A DNA stretch of 64,000 nucleotides. It comes from Pseudomonas fluorescens. Lineage in GTDB: Bacteria > Pseudomonadota > Gammaproteobacteria > Pseudomonadales > Pseudomonadaceae. The stretch covers positions 234,131 to 298,130 of the forward strand of contig NZ_CABVHJ010000007.1 in assembly GCF_902497745.1 (NCBI RefSeq), in the 5' to 3' direction. A program made the translations under genes and the position numbers. Positions 26,725 through 37,416 of this stretch are shown here, one piece after another. The notes beneath the pieces were generated by a model. The model was not told where the DNA came from, searched no databases, and was given only the letters and a program-made list of their open reading frames with translations. Within the stretch, counting starts at the first letter, position 1, and each line of letters begins with the position of its first letter.

Positions 26725-28344
26725 CTATTCCAGCAAAAGATGACGGGCGAGCCCTTCGATGTAGATTTCATCCAGGCCGTTGGGGTGTGCTTCAAAGGCC
26801 AGGTGCAGATATTCGTGTGTCAGGTCGAGGCGATCCTGCAGGGTCAGCACGCCGCGTACGTAGATGCGTTGGCGTTCGCGGTCGACGAAGGGCCGGCCGA
26901 AGGCCAGTTTGCACACGGCGAATGTGCTGACTTCGTTGTAGCCGGTTTCGCTCTCCAGCTTCGGACGCCAGCCGCGTCGCTGTTTTTGCAGCCAGTCTTG
27001 GGCTGCGGGCAATGCTTCGCAGGAGGCGACCGGGTTGTCCCAACGGCTCAGGCTGGCGCGCGGATAGGCGTGCAACAGAATCGCGTCGTAACGTTGACCG
27101 GCGTTGGCTTGCTCGACGGCTTGTTGCCAGGCGAGCTTGTCCGGACCGGGTTGATCGGAGTGATAGGTGACGGTGCTACCAGCCAGCACGAGGTCTGCCG
27201 TCCATGCGGCGATGCTGCGTGAATCCACCGAAGCTGGCCGTGGCGCGACGCGTTGGCGATTGCTGCTGTCATCGATGTTCAGGCAGTCGCCGTTACGTGT
27301 GGCGTTTTGCAGCAGATAAGTACGAATCGCCACGGCCAACGCTTTGGCCGCTTCGGCAGGTTCCGGTTTGGCTTCGCGCTCCAGCACGCGGGCGACGTAT
27401 TCTTCGCGATCAAGCCTTGCGACGAGTTTGTCGTTGAGCAGAAACAGTTCGCCATCGCTGTGGATATCCAGCGCGTTGCCATTGGCGAATTCGACGCGGT
27501 AGTTGCCCTGCAACGGGCCGGATGTCGCGACGCGATCACCCGCCAACACTTTCGAAACTGGGTACTTCGAAAACAGGCTGACCTCGACACAACGCCCCGC
27601 GTCTGCCGGCCAAGCCGCTGGCAGCAAAGTCGAAAGCGCCTGACCGTAATGCCGCAAGACCATCTGACTGGTGCCGCGTCCACCTGCCCATACCGGCGCG
27701 CCATCAGCCGTCCAACCGGCAAACCCGCCCTGCCGCGATTGCGGATCCTGATCACCGAGCCAGGTCCAGGTTTTCACCCGTAAACGTCCGCCGAGTTCAC
27801 CGACGACATTGCCATCCGCCGCATTCAGCACCACATCGAGCAGCACTCGACGCGCCTGATCCTGCGCCGGCAACGAGGCCATAACCTTCAGCAGTTCAAC
27901 CACGGAAACCCGTTGAGCCGGTTGCACCGAAGGCAGATCCAGCAACCACGACGGCGCCCTCCGCGCCTGCCAATAGGTTCGCCAATCCGCCGCCGAAATC
28001 CCTAACCGCGCTGGGTCAAAGTACAACCCGCAGGATTTCACCAACGCCTGATCACGCTCGATCTTGCCACCCGCCGCGCAGCAATAAACCTCTTCCTTCG
28101 ACTGCCCGCGACACTCATACGCCGGTTCCCGCGCGCCGGTATCCACCAGCCACGCGTAAACAAACAGCTTCCACAGACTCCCCAGCGGCGCATCCAGCGA
28201 CGACGGCAACGGTTCACGCTTGATCAGTTGCGTCTGACTCAACGACAACAACTCGCCCTTATAGGCCACGCGCAGCGGCTCATCCTGCGCCGTCGCCAGC
28301 GCAGGCATCACACACATCAGCAGCCACAGCAGCGGCCGGTTCAT
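26725..28344 (-). CDS. yfaQ: YfaQ-like protein (DUF2300) with three enzyme-like modules
   Basis: A 539-residue exported protein; signal peptide MNRPLLWLLMCVMPALATAQ. Three regions stand out. Near the N-terminus PLGSLWKLFVYAWL carries an SxxK motif (S56-K59) as in penicillin-binding proteins. The middle (~310-350) has LDREEYVARVLEREA followed by AKALAVAIRTYLL, the pattern of SpoIID/LytB domains. The C-terminus ends with HEYLH (510-514) and a downstream Glu-rich helix as in zinc peptidases. It starts one base after the yfaS stop. E. coli YfaQ is a tandem DUF2300 protein of unknown role; the context points to an envelope task next to a macroglobulin. Enzyme activities are inferred from motifs only. 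Confidence 0.85.
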   Translation of the reverse strand: MNRPLLWLLMCVMPALATAQDEPLRVAYKGELLSLSQTQLIKREPLPSSLDAPLGSLWKLFVYAWLVDTGAREPAYECRGQSKEEVYCCAAGGKIERDQALVKSCGLYFDPARLGISAADWRTYWQARRAPSWLLDLPSVQPAQRVSVVELLKVMASLPAQDQARRVLLDVVLNAADGNVVGELGGRLRVKTWTWLGDQDPQSRQGGFAGWTADGAPVWAGGRGTSQMVLRHYGQALSTLLPAAWPADAGRCVEVSLFSKYPVSKVLAGDRVATSGPLQGNYRVEFANGNALDIHSDGELFLLNDKLVARLDREEYVARVLEREAKPEPAEAAKALAVAIRTYLLQNATRNGDCLNIDDSSNRQRVAPRPASVDSRSIAAWTADLVLAGSTVTYHSDQPGPDKLAWQQAVEQANAGQRYDAILLHAYPRASLSRWDNPVASCEALPAAQDWLQKQRRGWRPKLESETGYNEVSTFAVCKLAFGRPFVDRERQRIYVRGVLTLQDRLDLTHEYLHLAFEAHPNGLDEIYIEGLARHLLLE

Positions 28345-28345
28345 G

Positions 28346-31300
28346 TCAGTTGACCGTGACCTGACCGAGGGCGGCTTTCGCTTCCTGGGCCTGATACTGC
28401 GGCGCATAGACCTGCTTGAAACGCACCGGCGGCAAGTTGAACTGGCCCTTCTGCGAGAATCGCACCAGATGGCGCAGTCGCAACTCGCCGCTCAGCGCAT
28501 CGACCGGCACCGCGTAGGCCAACTGGCCCGGTTCGAAACGCGCCTTCTCCAGCGCCGTCGGCTCGGTGCCGTCCTTGCCCTGCAACTTGATGCCCCACGT
28601 CGTGCGCTCGACATCAGCGCCCGGTGGTAGCGGCACTTCGAGCATGCCGTAGCGCAGTGGTTTCGGCGCTTTGCTGGTGAGGATCACTTCGTCCAGATAC
28701 AGGCTGTCGCTGGACAGCGGCTTGCTGCCGATCGGCTCCAGTTTAAAGGTGAACGCTTCATCGCCCGGCACCAGTCGCGACAGGCGACGGGTGATGGTCA
28801 CGGCCATTGGATCGACCGGCGGTTGCTGGGTCTGGAAGCTCAACGCCGCGCGCAATGGACGCTCTTGCGTGCCGGACACGGTCAACACGCTTGGCACCGG
28901 CGTCGCGCCCTGCCACGTCCAGTACATCTCACCGGTTGCACCGTAGTTCTTCTTCCAGCCTTCACCCGGCGTCAGCGCAATGGTCGGCGACGCCTGGGCG
29001 ATGCTGCGTTGTAGCCAGGTCAGTGCCAGCGCACGTTCGAGGGTCGATTGCTGTGGCAACAGTCGTTGCAACAACGCTGTAGCACGCGCCTGATCGAACG
29101 GTTGCAGCGACAGGTTCAACGCTTCGACAAATGGCTGCGAGCTGACCGACAGACGCTGTTGTGCAGCGCCCACCTGACGATTGAACACTTCCGGCAAGGC
29201 CACTTTCGACTGCGTGGCCAACGAAGCGGTCAACACCCGCGCCGCCGCCAGACCGAGTGCCGAATCCGGATCACTCATCACCAGACTGTCTTCGCCATCG
29301 TCCATCAGGGTTTCGGCGTTACCTTCACCGGCCTTGGCCAGATCGTCGATCAAACCGCTGAGCAATGTGTTCACCGGCAAATGCATCTGCTTGGCGAACG
29401 ACAGAATCAGCGCCCGTTGCAGCAATGGCGTGTTTGGCGCTTGCTTGGCGTAGACCTCCAGCACCCGCTGCCAGTGCTCCGGCGGCAAGGTCAGCTCCAA
29501 CACTTGGCTGGCATTCCAGTCGGCGTAATAAGCGTAAGCGGTGAGGAACGCATCCGGCTCACCGTCGTAACCCCACCAAGTGAAGCTCGCCGACGGTCCG
29601 GCCATTTGCACCAGACGCAGGCGGCTGTTCTGCATGATCAGGCGCAGGCGATCACGGATCTGCGGGTTCGACGCCAGCGACGGATAAGCAATACTCAGTG
29701 GCAGCAAACGACTGGCAGTCTGTTCGACGCCACCGTACGGATAACTCAGCAGATCATCGAGAGCCGAACGGAACAGCGCTTGCGGACTGTCATCCAGACG
29801 CAGACGAATATCGGCAGCGTCCGCCGGCAAACTCAACGGCGTGTCGCCACTGGCGACATCAAGGCTTTGCGTCTGTGTCACCTGCCAACCGTCACCGGTC
29901 GCACTCAGGCGCACGGCGAGGGAGTCGGCGGTTTTGCCGTCCTGCACCAGCTCCGCCGTCCACTCGCCAGAAGCCAATGTGAACGCCGGCAGCGGCAGGT
30001 AGTTGATGCCGTTGTTCAGGGTCACCGGCAGGCGTTGTTCGATGCCAGCGTAGTGAGTGACCAGTTCAGCCTTGACCGATTTCTCGGCCTGACTGAACGC
30101 AAACACGCCAAGCTTCGGCTGATCGCCCTTGCGGAATTTGCTCGGCCCGCTCCACTTCAGGTACAGCGGTTTTTCCGAACGCACGAACTGTTTCTTTTGT
30201 CCCACCTGACCGTCATCGGCAATGGCGCGGGCGGTGATGCGCCAGCGGGTCAGCGAGTCCGGCATCTTGAAAGTGAAGCGGGTTTTGCCGTCAGCACCGG
30301 TCAACAACTCCGGCTGCCACGCAGCGGTATCGACGTCTTCACGACGCGGCCGCTCCAGCACTTTCACCCCGCGCTCGCTGCGGTTGGCCTTGCCCGGCGC
30401 ACCGGGGCTGCCCGGCAGCGCGACGTCGTAACTGATGAACGACAGACTGGCGCTGGTGCGCACATTGTTGCGGCGCGGGTGATAGAAGAACTGGTCGATG
30501 GTCGGTGCGACTTCCGGTTGCAGCGCGTAGACCATTTCGTCGACGACGCTAACGGTCAGATGCGCCGGAACCGCTTTGCCGGCGAACTGCGTGGTCAAGT
30601 CAACCGTGACCGTGTCGCCCGGCAGATACACCGCTTTGTCGGTGCTGATCGCCACGTCGATTTGCGGCGCGACCACTTTGATCCCGGCGTTCTGGAAGCT
30701 GTACTGACCGCCCTTGGTGTAGAGCACGGAGAAGGTCAGGTTCGGTGCAAAGTTGTCCTTCACCGGGATACGCGCGCGGTATTGGGTGTCGCTGAGTTTT
30801 TCCAGTTTCAGCCAGTCGCCGCCCTTGGCCAGCAGCGCAGTGGCCTCGACCTTGTCACGTTCCAGCGAGAGCAATGCATCGCTGACCGGCTCAGGGAAAG
30901 TGATCAGCGCCAGCGCTTCATCGCCAGACTTGTACTCGGCTTTATCGAGGACGATTTCCACGGTGCCCGGCACCGCTTTTACGCCATCTCCAGTGACCTC
31001 ATGCCCGGTGGCACCGAGGACGCGACCGTGTTGATCTTTCAAGGTCAGGTTGTAAGTGCCAGGACGTTCGAAGGCAATGCTGAAGCCCTTGTCAGCCGCC
31101 GCAAGCTTGCCTTCGCCCGTGCTCTGATCTTCCAGACGCACCCAGCCATACGTGCTCGGCGTCACCGCTTTGCTTTGCTCGGTGCCGCCCTCGTTGGCGT
31201 AACTGAACGCAACCTTGTCGCCGACCGCGCTGAAGCGTTGCGGAGCGCTCAAGCGGAAGCTCGCCGCGCCACGGTCGATGAGGATTTCCTTGGTGGTCTT

Positions 31301-32920
31301 GACCCGATACGCCGCGCCATCGCTGGCAAACACGGTGAGCATGTAACGGCTCGGCTTGTCGGCGGCCGGCAAGTCGAGGCTCGCATTGCCTTTGCTGTCG
31401 GTGGTCAGCTCGGTGCTGGTCAGTTCCACCGGGAATTGCCCGAGGTATTGCAGCTCGTTGTCGACCATCGACAGTTGCTGGGCACGCAGGCTCAGGGTCA
31501 GTTTGGCGTTGGCCACCGGTTTGCCGTCCGGGTAGAGCAGCACCAGACTGCCCTTCACCGGTTCGCCGGTGCGGTAATCCTGCTTGGCCAAATTCAGCGA
31601 AATCTCGAAGTGCGGCTTGATGTACTCGGCGACACGAAAGGCGCTGCTGTAAGCCTGATCCTTATAGTTGAACCGAATCTCGTAACCGCCCGCCACCGCG
31701 TTGTCCGGTAACTGGAAACGGCCCTGAGTACCGGCCTTCGAATCAAGCTTCAGGTCGAGGTGCTGCAACTCGGTACCGGTGGCATCGAGCACGCTGACCG
31801 TAACGTCCGCCGCACCCGGCAACACCGAATCCCGCGCATTCTTGAACTCGCGACCGACGATTTTCAGCGACACCCAATCACCCGGGCGATACAGCGGCCG
31901 GTCGGTGAACGCATAGAGTTTGGTGTCGTAGATTTCGCTGTCGTAATAGAAGTTTTCAGAAACAAAGACGCCGCCCTCTTCATCCTCGCCGATGACGAAC
32001 GAACGCTCCGGACTGACGTGTTTCAGGCGCAGCAAACCATCGGTATCAGTCGCACCGCTGCTCATCACGCCGAGGCCGTCAGTCCACAGCACATTCACCT
32101 TCGGTACCGAGCTGCCTTCGTGTTTGCGCGCAGCCCAGACCAGCAATTCATCGCCGGCAATCTTGCTCACCGCGACGGTGTTGGAGACGAACACCATGGT
32201 GGTCGCGCGATATTTACCGATCAGCGCTTCGACCAGATACAGACCCGGTTTCAGATTGCCCAACGGGATGTAAACGTTGCCCGGCGCGACGCTGACGAAG
32301 TCGCTCGAAGAGCCCGCGAGATTGACCCCGGCTGGCGGCTGAATCGGCTTGGCTTGCCACAATGGATAACGGAACTGGCTGACCACCGGCAGACCCGGAA
32401 TCAGCGCAAATTGCGGCTGTGCATCGTACGGTGTCGGCGCGGCAATGGCGTTGCCCATCTTCAGTTCCGGCACTTCTTCGGTGACCTGTTTGCGCGATTC
32501 ATAGGAGAACGCGCGCTGCATCACCCGACGGGATTTGCGGTACCAGTTGTCCCACAGGTACGCGAGGGTGTTGGACAAGCCTTCGCCCTTGAACTGGCCA
32601 TCGCTGACTACGCGGTGCAGGTTCTTCTGGCGCTTGAGGAAATCCAGCGGCTTGTCGATGCGATACACACGAATGTCGGCGCCGCCATAGGGTTCCATGC
32701 GGAAACGACGGTAATCACGGCCCGGCGCTTCGAGGCGCACCATCGCCTGCTCGTCTGCGGCGAAACTACTGTCGGCGAGGAGGAAAAAGCTCTCACCGGA
32801 CACCGGCGTATAGCCGCTCGGCTCGACCGAATCTTCGGCGTTAACGGTCGCCAATGGCAGCAACAGCGCCAGCAGCAAAGGAATTCGCGAGCAGATACGC
32901 AACATGCGGGCACCGGTCAT
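28346..32920 (-). CDS. yfaS: Bacterial alpha-2-macroglobulin, type 2 (YfaS)
   Basis: A 1524-residue periplasmic protein with N-terminal signal peptide ([14 protein letters not shown]) and the macroglobulin MG domains, for example [20 protein letters not shown]. The thioester site that reads CLEQ in type 1 proteins reads YPYGGVEQT here (DNA ~29720-29750), so the thioester cannot form; this defines the YfaS type. Such proteins are thought to protect the envelope by trapping foreign proteases. The ATG at 32920 overlaps the yfaT stop by four bases and fixes the start; an extended frame upstream is disregarded. Confidence 0.93.
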   Translation of the reverse strand: MTGARMLRICSRIPLLLALLLPLATVNAEDSVEPSGYTPVSGESFFLLADSSFAADEQAMVRLEAPGRDYRRFRMEPYGGADIRVYRIDKPLDFLKRQKNLHRVVSDGQFKGEGLSNTLAYLWDNWYRKSRRVMQRAFSYESRKQVTEEVPELKMGNAIAAPTPYDAQPQFALIPGLPVVSQFRYPLWQAKPIQPPAGVNLAGSSSDFVSVAPGNVYIPLGNLKPGLYLVEALIGKYRATTMVFVSNTVAVSKIAGDELLVWAARKHEGSSVPKVNVLWTDGLGVMSSGATDTDGLLRLKHVSPERSFVIGEDEEGGVFVSENFYYDSEIYDTKLYAFTDRPLYRPGDWVSLKIVGREFKNARDSVLPGAADVTVSVLDATGTELQHLDLKLDSKAGTQGRFQLPDNAVAGGYEIRFNYKDQAYSSAFRVAEYIKPHFEISLNLAKQDYRTGEPVKGSLVLLYPDGKPVANAKLTLSLRAQQLSMVDNELQYLGQFPVELTSTELTTDSKGNASLDLPAADKPSRYMLTVFASDGAAYRVKTTKEILIDRGAASFRLSAPQRFSAVGDKVAFSYANEGGTEQSKAVTPSTYGWVRLEDQSTGEGKLAAADKGFSIAFERPGTYNLTLKDQHGRVLGATGHEVTGDGVKAVPGTVEIVLDKAEYKSGDEALALITFPEPVSDALLSLERDKVEATALLAKGGDWLKLEKLSDTQYRARIPVKDNFAPNLTFSVLYTKGGQYSFQNAGIKVVAPQIDVAISTDKAVYLPGDTVTVDLTTQFAGKAVPAHLTVSVVDEMVYALQPEVAPTIDQFFYHPRRNNVRTSASLSFISYDVALPGSPGAPGKANRSERGVKVLERPRREDVDTAAWQPELLTGADGKTRFTFKMPDSLTRWRITARAIADDGQVGQKKQFVRSEKPLYLKWSGPSKFRKGDQPKLGVFAFSQAEKSVKAELVTHYAGIEQRLPVTLNNGINYLPLPAFTLASGEWTAELVQDGKTADSLAVRLSATGDGWQVTQTQSLDVASGDTPLSLPADAADIRLRLDDSPQALFRSALDDLLSYPYGGVEQTASRLLPLSIAYPSLASNPQIRDRLRLIMQNSRLRLVQMAGPSASFTWWGYDGEPDAFLTAYAYYADWNASQVLELTLPPEHWQRVLEVYAKQAPNTPLLQRALILSFAKQMHLPVNTLLSGLIDDLAKAGEGNAETLMDDGEDSLVMSDPDSALGLAAARVLTASLATQSKVALPEVFNRQVGAAQQRLSVSSQPFVEALNLSLQPFDQARATALLQRLLPQQSTLERALALTWLQRSIAQASPTIALTPGEGWKKNYGATGEMYWTWQGATPVPSVLTVSGTQERPLRAALSFQTQQPPVDPMAVTITRRLSRLVPGDEAFTFKLEPIGSKPLSSDSLYLDEVILTSKAPKPLRYGMLEVPLPPGADVERTTWGIKLQGKDGTEPTALEKARFEPGQLAYAVPVDALSGELRLRHLVRFSQKGQFNLPPVRFKQVYAPQYQAQEAKAALGQVTVN

Positions 32921-33555
32921 TGGGAGAGAAAGTTCAGTCGATAGACGCCGATGAAGTTGGGGTTGGCTGCGTCGGGTATCCATCGGGTGTCCTTCCATGT
33001 CATGAGTTGCTGCAGGCTTGCCGAACGCATGCCGTTGTCAGTCGGGGTGGTGGTGCCGGTGTGATAGGCGATGTAGCGGCCCATCCAGATCATCAGGTGC
33101 TGGTCGTCGCCCTGATCGAAAAACATCAGGTCACCGGGCCGCGCCTGCGACACGTCACGGCTGACCAGGTGGCTGTTGAACTGAATCAGTTTGATCGCGT
33201 TGACGTACGGCCCGACCTTGCCGCCGCCCTGCTGCCATTGCTGGGCGAGCTTGCGCTGCTCATCGCTGAGCGACAGCTCCGGCGGCAAATAGCGATTGGA
33301 CAGCCCATTGCTGCGCAGCCATTTGTCGTCATGGACTTTCAGCGCTTCGTTGGCGGCGAAACGCACCAGCCCGGCACAGTCCTGCTGATACCAGCGCGGA
33401 CTTGGGCCTTGGCTCAGTTGCTCCTGGGCGATGCGCACGAACCAGGCGCGAAACACCTGGGATTGCGCCGGATCCAGTGCAGGTGCTTCAACGGCTCGGG
33501 CACCCGCACTCAATAGCAGCGCAATCAGGCCGAGGCTGCGGATCAGTGTCGTCAC
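32917..33555 (-). CDS. yfaT: YfaT-like protein (DUF1175), NlpC/P60-like
   Basis: A 212-residue exported protein: start GTG at 33555, overlapping the stop of yfaA by four bases, then signal peptide [18 protein letters not shown]. The mature part contains [14 protein letters not shown] (C60), [20 protein letters not shown] (H153) and IAYHTGT (H165), the order and spacing of the Cys-His-polar triad in NlpC/P60-type papain-like peptidases/amidases. The family is annotated only as DUF1175. If active it would be a cell-wall amidase or transpeptidase-like enzyme linked to the macroglobulin. Confidence 0.85.
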   Translation of the reverse strand: MTTLIRSLGLIALLLSAGARAVEAPALDPAQSQVFRAWFVRIAQEQLSQGPSPRWYQQDCAGLVRFAANEALKVHDDKWLRSNGLSNRYLPPELSLSDEQRKLAQQWQQGGGKVGPYVNAIKLIQFNSHLVSRDVSQARPGDLMFFDQGDDQHLMIWMGRYIAYHTGTTTPTDNGMRSASLQQLMTWKDTRWIPDAANPNFIGVYRLNFLSQ

Positions 33556-35276
33556 AGCGCTTTCCACTCCAGCGGCAGCCACTGCCAGTGGCCGTCAGGC
33601 TCGCTGCCTTCAGGCAAAGTCAGGGCATATTTGCCGTAGCCGCCGAGGGTGCGCAGTTTCGGGATCAGATAGGTTTGCGCGGCGTTGTAGAACACCGGTT
33701 CCATGTCCTGCGGCAGGCTGTCGAGGGTTTCCTGCTGCATCAGTTGCGCCATCGAGTCCGGGCCGAAGTAGATCGGCATCAGCACGTCTTTGGGCAGCAC
33801 GTCGGCCATTGGCGGGAAGCGTTTGTCGAGGGTGCCGAGGGCCTTGTCGACCAGTTTGTCATCAAGAGAGAACAGCAGTGTCGAGCCGCGACGGGCGAGG
33901 CTGACTTTCATGAACGCCTTGCCGCTGATTGCGTCCGGGTTCTCGGCAGTCTTCGCCGCATACGGGCCGAAGTTGGAGCTGACCTGACGCTGCCAGACGT
34001 GGTTCTGACCTTCCTGTTTCTCGACCACGGGGAAGACGTTTTCTTCGACGTTGGCTTCGAATGCGCCGACCATCGAACCGAACAGCTTGCCGAGGTCGCC
34101 ATCGAGTTTGCTACTGTCTTCGTCTTTCAGACTGGCCACCAGCAACGGTGTGTACAAACGCGAATCGGCGTACCAGCACAGGCCCGCCGCGCCGGCCACG
34201 TGTTCGGTGAGGGTTTGCGCCACCGCTTCTTCGGCGCCGAGTTTTACCAGCAGTGGTTTTTGCGGTTCTGCCGCGACCGGCAGGGTTACGCAGGCACTAG
34301 CCCCCAGCGGCATGGCTTGCCAGACCGGTTTGAAATCGAAGTCGGGCTGGTTTTCCAGCTCGTCCATGGCGAGGTAGCTGTGCCAACCCTTGTCGTCCAT
34401 GTCGAAGCGCAGCCCGGCGAAGTTCGGGATGAAGCGTTGATAACCCATGGCCAGAACACTGGAATTGACCGACAGACGCTGCTTGGTTTCCGGGGTTTTC
34501 GCTGGCAGGCCGAACGCGTCAGGGAACAGTTTTTCTCCATTGAGCAACGCCGCCAGCGCTTGCGGTGAAACGTGGCCGGCTTCTTCGGACACGCCGCTCT
34601 CCGGGTCGTAATACTTGGCCGGGTTCGACAGCACCACCAGTTTGTCGCCGTGGGAGGCGAACAGCAGGGCTTTGCCGGCGTTGTAGGTCAGTTGGTACAG
34701 CGGCACGCTATCGCCGCCGACCTTGAGTTCGCCCATCTGACTGAGCTGCGTGTCATCCAGCGCAACCTTTGCCAGTGGCTCAAGCAGCTTCGCCAGCCCG
34801 CCGCGATCCATCACCAACAGGAAATCCTTCAAACGACCATCCGCGCCACGCCACAGTGCGACATCGGCAGGCTGATCGAAAAGCTGTTCGATCAGGCTGT
34901 CCTGCAACTTCAGGTCATGCTCGTAGATGATCCGGCGCAGGCTGCCGATCAAGCCGAGGCGATCAGCATGGGTCTCGTAATAGAAGACGAAATCTTCGGT
35001 GAGCGTGGCCTTAAGGAACGGCACCGTCAGCAGGTCCTTGGGCAACTGGCTCAGCGAGCGGGTTTCCAGCAACGCATCCGGGCGACTGAGGCCAAGCTTG
35101 TCACTGGCCAATTCCGCCGGCGGCGCCTTGGGCTTGAGCAGCAGCCAGCCAAAACCACCCGCCACGCCGGCCACCAGGCACAACCCGGCCAGGAGCAAAG
35201 GCCAGCGCCGCGAAGGTTTGGCCGCTGGCGTGACGGCAGCCGGAGTAACAGTGTTATCGCTCATCTTCTCGCTCAT
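33552..35276 (-). CDS. yfaA: YfaA-like protein (DUF2138)
   Basis: A 574-residue protein with one N-terminal membrane helix ([23 protein letters not shown], residues ~25-47) preceded by a short Lys/Arg-containing cytoplasmic tail, so an inner-membrane protein with a large periplasmic domain. The rest is a beta-rich DUF2138 domain with [19 protein letters not shown] near its start. The ATG at 35276 is used; an ATG four codons later is also possible. Third partner of the yfaA-T-S-Q set known from E. coli. Function unknown; its stop overlaps the yfaT start. Confidence 0.87.
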   Translation of the reverse strand: MSEKMSDNTVTPAAVTPAAKPSRRWPLLLAGLCLVAGVAGGFGWLLLKPKAPPAELASDKLGLSRPDALLETRSLSQLPKDLLTVPFLKATLTEDFVFYYETHADRLGLIGSLRRIIYEHDLKLQDSLIEQLFDQPADVALWRGADGRLKDFLLVMDRGGLAKLLEPLAKVALDDTQLSQMGELKVGGDSVPLYQLTYNAGKALLFASHGDKLVVLSNPAKYYDPESGVSEEAGHVSPQALAALLNGEKLFPDAFGLPAKTPETKQRLSVNSSVLAMGYQRFIPNFAGLRFDMDDKGWHSYLAMDELENQPDFDFKPVWQAMPLGASACVTLPVAAEPQKPLLVKLGAEEAVAQTLTEHVAGAAGLCWYADSRLYTPLLVASLKDEDSSKLDGDLGKLFGSMVGAFEANVEENVFPVVEKQEGQNHVWQRQVSSNFGPYAAKTAENPDAISGKAFMKVSLARRGSTLLFSLDDKLVDKALGTLDKRFPPMADVLPKDVLMPIYFGPDSMAQLMQQETLDSLPQDMEPVFYNAAQTYLIPKLRTLGGYGKYALTLPEGSEPDGHWQWLPLEWKAL

Positions 35277-35312
35277 TTCCCAAAGCTCAGGATTTCATCC
35301 GTGGCGGAATGC

Positions 35313-36104
35313 TTAATAGTTGAAAGTCTTGACCAGCAGCAGATCACCGATCGCCCGCAGGGGCACGATGAACGTTTCGCGTTTTTCGTCGACGGTGTTT
35401 TCGTTGAGCACCAGCGTGATTTGCGAGGTAATCACCTCGTTCTGGTTGCTGGTCTCCTCGAAGTTATAGCCGCCGTTGCCGAAGTTGCCCCAATAGTTGA
35501 CGTAAACCAGATAAGTGCCATGCAGCGGCGCGGTCATGGTGAACATTTCCGGGCCGGGGCCATCGACGCCATCCGGGTCGAGACCGCCGCCGTTGCTCAG
35601 CGCCGGCCGAGCCCAGAAGGCATGCTGACCGTCCGGCGTGACAATGTGCAGATCGAGTTCGGCTTTCGGATCGTCCCAGCCCAAGACAAGACGAATACGC
35701 GCCGGCGTGCGCAGGTTATTTGCTTCATAAAATTGCACGCGCTTGAGCGACTGGCCTTCGGCGCTGATCACCTCGACGCTGTTGGAGCCGGCGCCGAACG
35801 CGTACGGCCGAGCGAAACGGCCTTGGTCGTCGGTGTACAGATTCAGTGGATTGCCATTCACAGCGAGACTGTGCGGCGGGCGCATATGGCCGATGGCCTT
35901 GAGCTGGCCCTGGATCATCGTGCGATTGCGCTGAATGCCGCGATCGATCGGCGGCGTCGGGTAGGCGACTTGCGGGTTTTCCGTGCGATCGAGCAGGCCG
36001 TGGTAACGCCAGCCACCCACCGGTTCCGATACCTCGGCCGTCGGCGCCGCCAGCAGCGCCGGCGCGCAGGCCAGGCCGATCAGCAGCCAAAGAAATGAAC
36101 GCAT
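35313..36104 (-). CDS. yfaP: YfaP-like DUF2135 protein (first copy)
   Basis: A 263-residue exported protein: signal peptide MRSFLWLLIGLACAPALLA, then a mid region SVEVISAEGQSLKRVQF and a C-terminal DUF2135 domain with VLGWDDPKAELDLHIVTPDG and YLVYVNYWGNFG. The ATG at 36104 has AGGAGG at good spacing. It is the first gene of the yfa unit and is paralogous to the last one (25909-26721), so two DUF2135 proteins bracket the operon. No strong promoter was identified upstream. Confidence 0.88.
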   Translation of the reverse strand: MRSFLWLLIGLACAPALLAAPTAEVSEPVGGWRYHGLLDRTENPQVAYPTPPIDRGIQRNRTMIQGQLKAIGHMRPPHSLAVNGNPLNLYTDDQGRFARPYAFGAGSNSVEVISAEGQSLKRVQFYEANNLRTPARIRLVLGWDDPKAELDLHIVTPDGQHAFWARPALSNGGGLDPDGVDGPGPEMFTMTAPLHGTYLVYVNYWGNFGNGGYNFEETSNQNEVITSQITLVLNENTVDEKRETFIVPLRAIGDLLLVKTFNY

Positions 36105-36295
36105 GTAAGCCTCCTGCCATGCCTGAACGAAACCTTGCACCCGATCCTCGGTACTTCACAGCGGTGAAAACTGCGTTTCGTCTGAAAGACCCGTGAATAT
36201 GGGGTCGTAGAAGGCGCGAAGATTAGCGATTCGGCGGTTTTTTAACAATCGGATACATGTGGATTTGCGGCGGGAATCACGCAGGTATGTTGGAC

Positions 36296-36341
36296 GTGAG
36301 CCGAATAGCGGCGTTATTCGGCTCACAAAATGAGCCGAATA
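36296..36341. repeat. Three copies of TGAGCCGAATA in inverted and direct orientation
   Basis: GTGAGCCGAATA (36296-36307) and TATTCGGCTCAC (36315-36326) form a perfect 12-bp inverted repeat with a 7-bp loop; a third copy TGAGCCGAATA (36331-36341) follows in direct orientation. It lies in the 279-bp gap between yfaP and the orphan gene, just past the 3' end of the latter. Could be an operator, a recombination scar or a transcription-end structure. Nothing else is seen in this gap. Confidence 0.75.
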
Positions 36342-36383
36342 AGCATGTGAAGGGCTACAAAGTTGAAATCTCTCGACCCATTG

Positions 36384-37199
36384 TTACTCGGCGAGACTCA
36401 CGGAGATCGCCTGAATATCATTGCAAGCCAAATAAGCCTTGCCGTTTTGCGAGACTTTTAGCTCACCCAGGAAAAGCGCATAAGCACCCGCCAATTCCTC
36501 AATATCGTCGACGTTGAACCGCTGCGCGAACACGTTCACAAGCTCATTGGGAATCACGATACTCACATCATCACGTCCGCCACTGTTTAACCAAAGGCTT
36601 CCGCCACCATCGCCCTTAGCATCGGAAATCATGCCCCAGTAGCCGCGATACGCCCGTTCATGACTCCCGTCGATATCAGAGAACTCGACAAAAAAGTTCC
36701 TGACTCGGAACTCACCTGCTGGCATGGCAATTAATTGGTCTGAGTTCCTGAAACCATCACTATGCATAAGATTTTTTAGCAACGTGCTTAGACGTCGATG
36801 CATGACGGCATTACGAGGACCGCTTCCTCCTCCTACGAATCGCCCTCCTCGCCCTTGTGGATTCGCTGGATCATTCGGATTTATATGAGTTACTGGGCCT
36901 GCACCGTAAACAAAATCGATTTCAATCCGTTCACCTGAATTAATGCGCTCGACTTGATCAGGTCCTGCACCTCCACGATATCGTGGCTCTGCGGCGGCCA
37001 AGGAACACCCGGGCGTGTGTGGTCTAGCACCAAAGCAAGCCGCCTGCCCACTTGTTGACTCTTTTCGATAGAACGCCGGGCCAGCGCATACTGGGCAAGC
37101 CAAAAAACGGCGAAGCTGTGCGACATGGTGTTCACTCAAACCTTCAAATTGCCGAACGGTGTAGCTCTCACCATTCAAAGTGCAGTGTGCAACATCCAT
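36384..37199 (-). CDS. Orphan protein with Cys/His cluster and OB-like C-terminus
   Basis: A 271-residue soluble protein; the ATG at 37199 has AAGGAG 10 nt upstream. Near the N-terminus CPVC (C35, C38), then C55, H61 and C65 form a likely zinc-binding knuckle of the kind seen in CoiA-type DNA-uptake/nuclease proteins. The C-terminal ~70 residues (strands GYWGMISDAKG, VSIVIPNEL, then FLGELKVSQNGKAYL) have the strand pattern of an OB fold. GC and codon use are lower than in the surrounding core genes, suggesting acquisition. I do not recognise a named family; nucleic-acid binding is an inference. Confidence 0.6.
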   Translation of the reverse strand: MDVAHCTLNGESYTVRQFEGLSEHHVAQLRRFLACPVCAGPAFYRKESTSGQAACFGARPHTPGCSLAAAEPRYRGGAGPDQVERINSGERIEIDFVYGAGPVTHINPNDPANPQGRGGRFVGGGSGPRNAVMHRRLSTLLKNLMHSDGFRNSDQLIAMPAGEFRVRNFFVEFSDIDGSHERAYRGYWGMISDAKGDGGGSLWLNSGGRDDVSIVIPNELVNVFAQRFNVDDIEELAGAYALFLGELKVSQNGKAYLACNDIQAISVSLAE

Positions 37200-37353
37200 C
37201 TGGGTTATCTCCTTTATAGACACACTGAAGATGGCACACCGCCACTCCTTCTTCTCTACGACCTTGATCGAATGCCAACACATGCTGATTCTGCTAATAC
37301 AAAAGCCTAGGAAAAATCTTGGTCATTTGCATGAGCGTAGACCCCCTACTCAT

Positions 37354-37382
37354 TTGCCCATAACCCCCCTATCTGCTAGTGT
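37354..37382 (+). promoter_or_regulatory. Sigma-70 promoter of xseB-ispA(-dxs)
   Basis: TTGCCC (37354-37359), a 17-bp spacer and TAGTGT (37377-37382), 34 bp before the xseB start. Good spacing and -35; -10 matches 4 of 6. Confidence 0.55.
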
Positions 37383-37416
37383 CGCGCCGGTTTAACGTCA
37401 ACCGGAAATCGCCGCC

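Noticed and set aside
29048..31711. Long open frame (887 codons) on the plus strand
   Set aside because: It lies fully opposite yfaS, which has recognisable macroglobulin domains and coupled overlaps. The frame exists because of high third-position GC; its Arg/Gln/His-rich translation resembles no protein.
36257..36517. 86-codon open frame on plus strand by the repeat cluster
   Set aside because: Runs over the inverted repeat and into the 3' end of the opposite gene; no ribosome site and no recognisable sequence.
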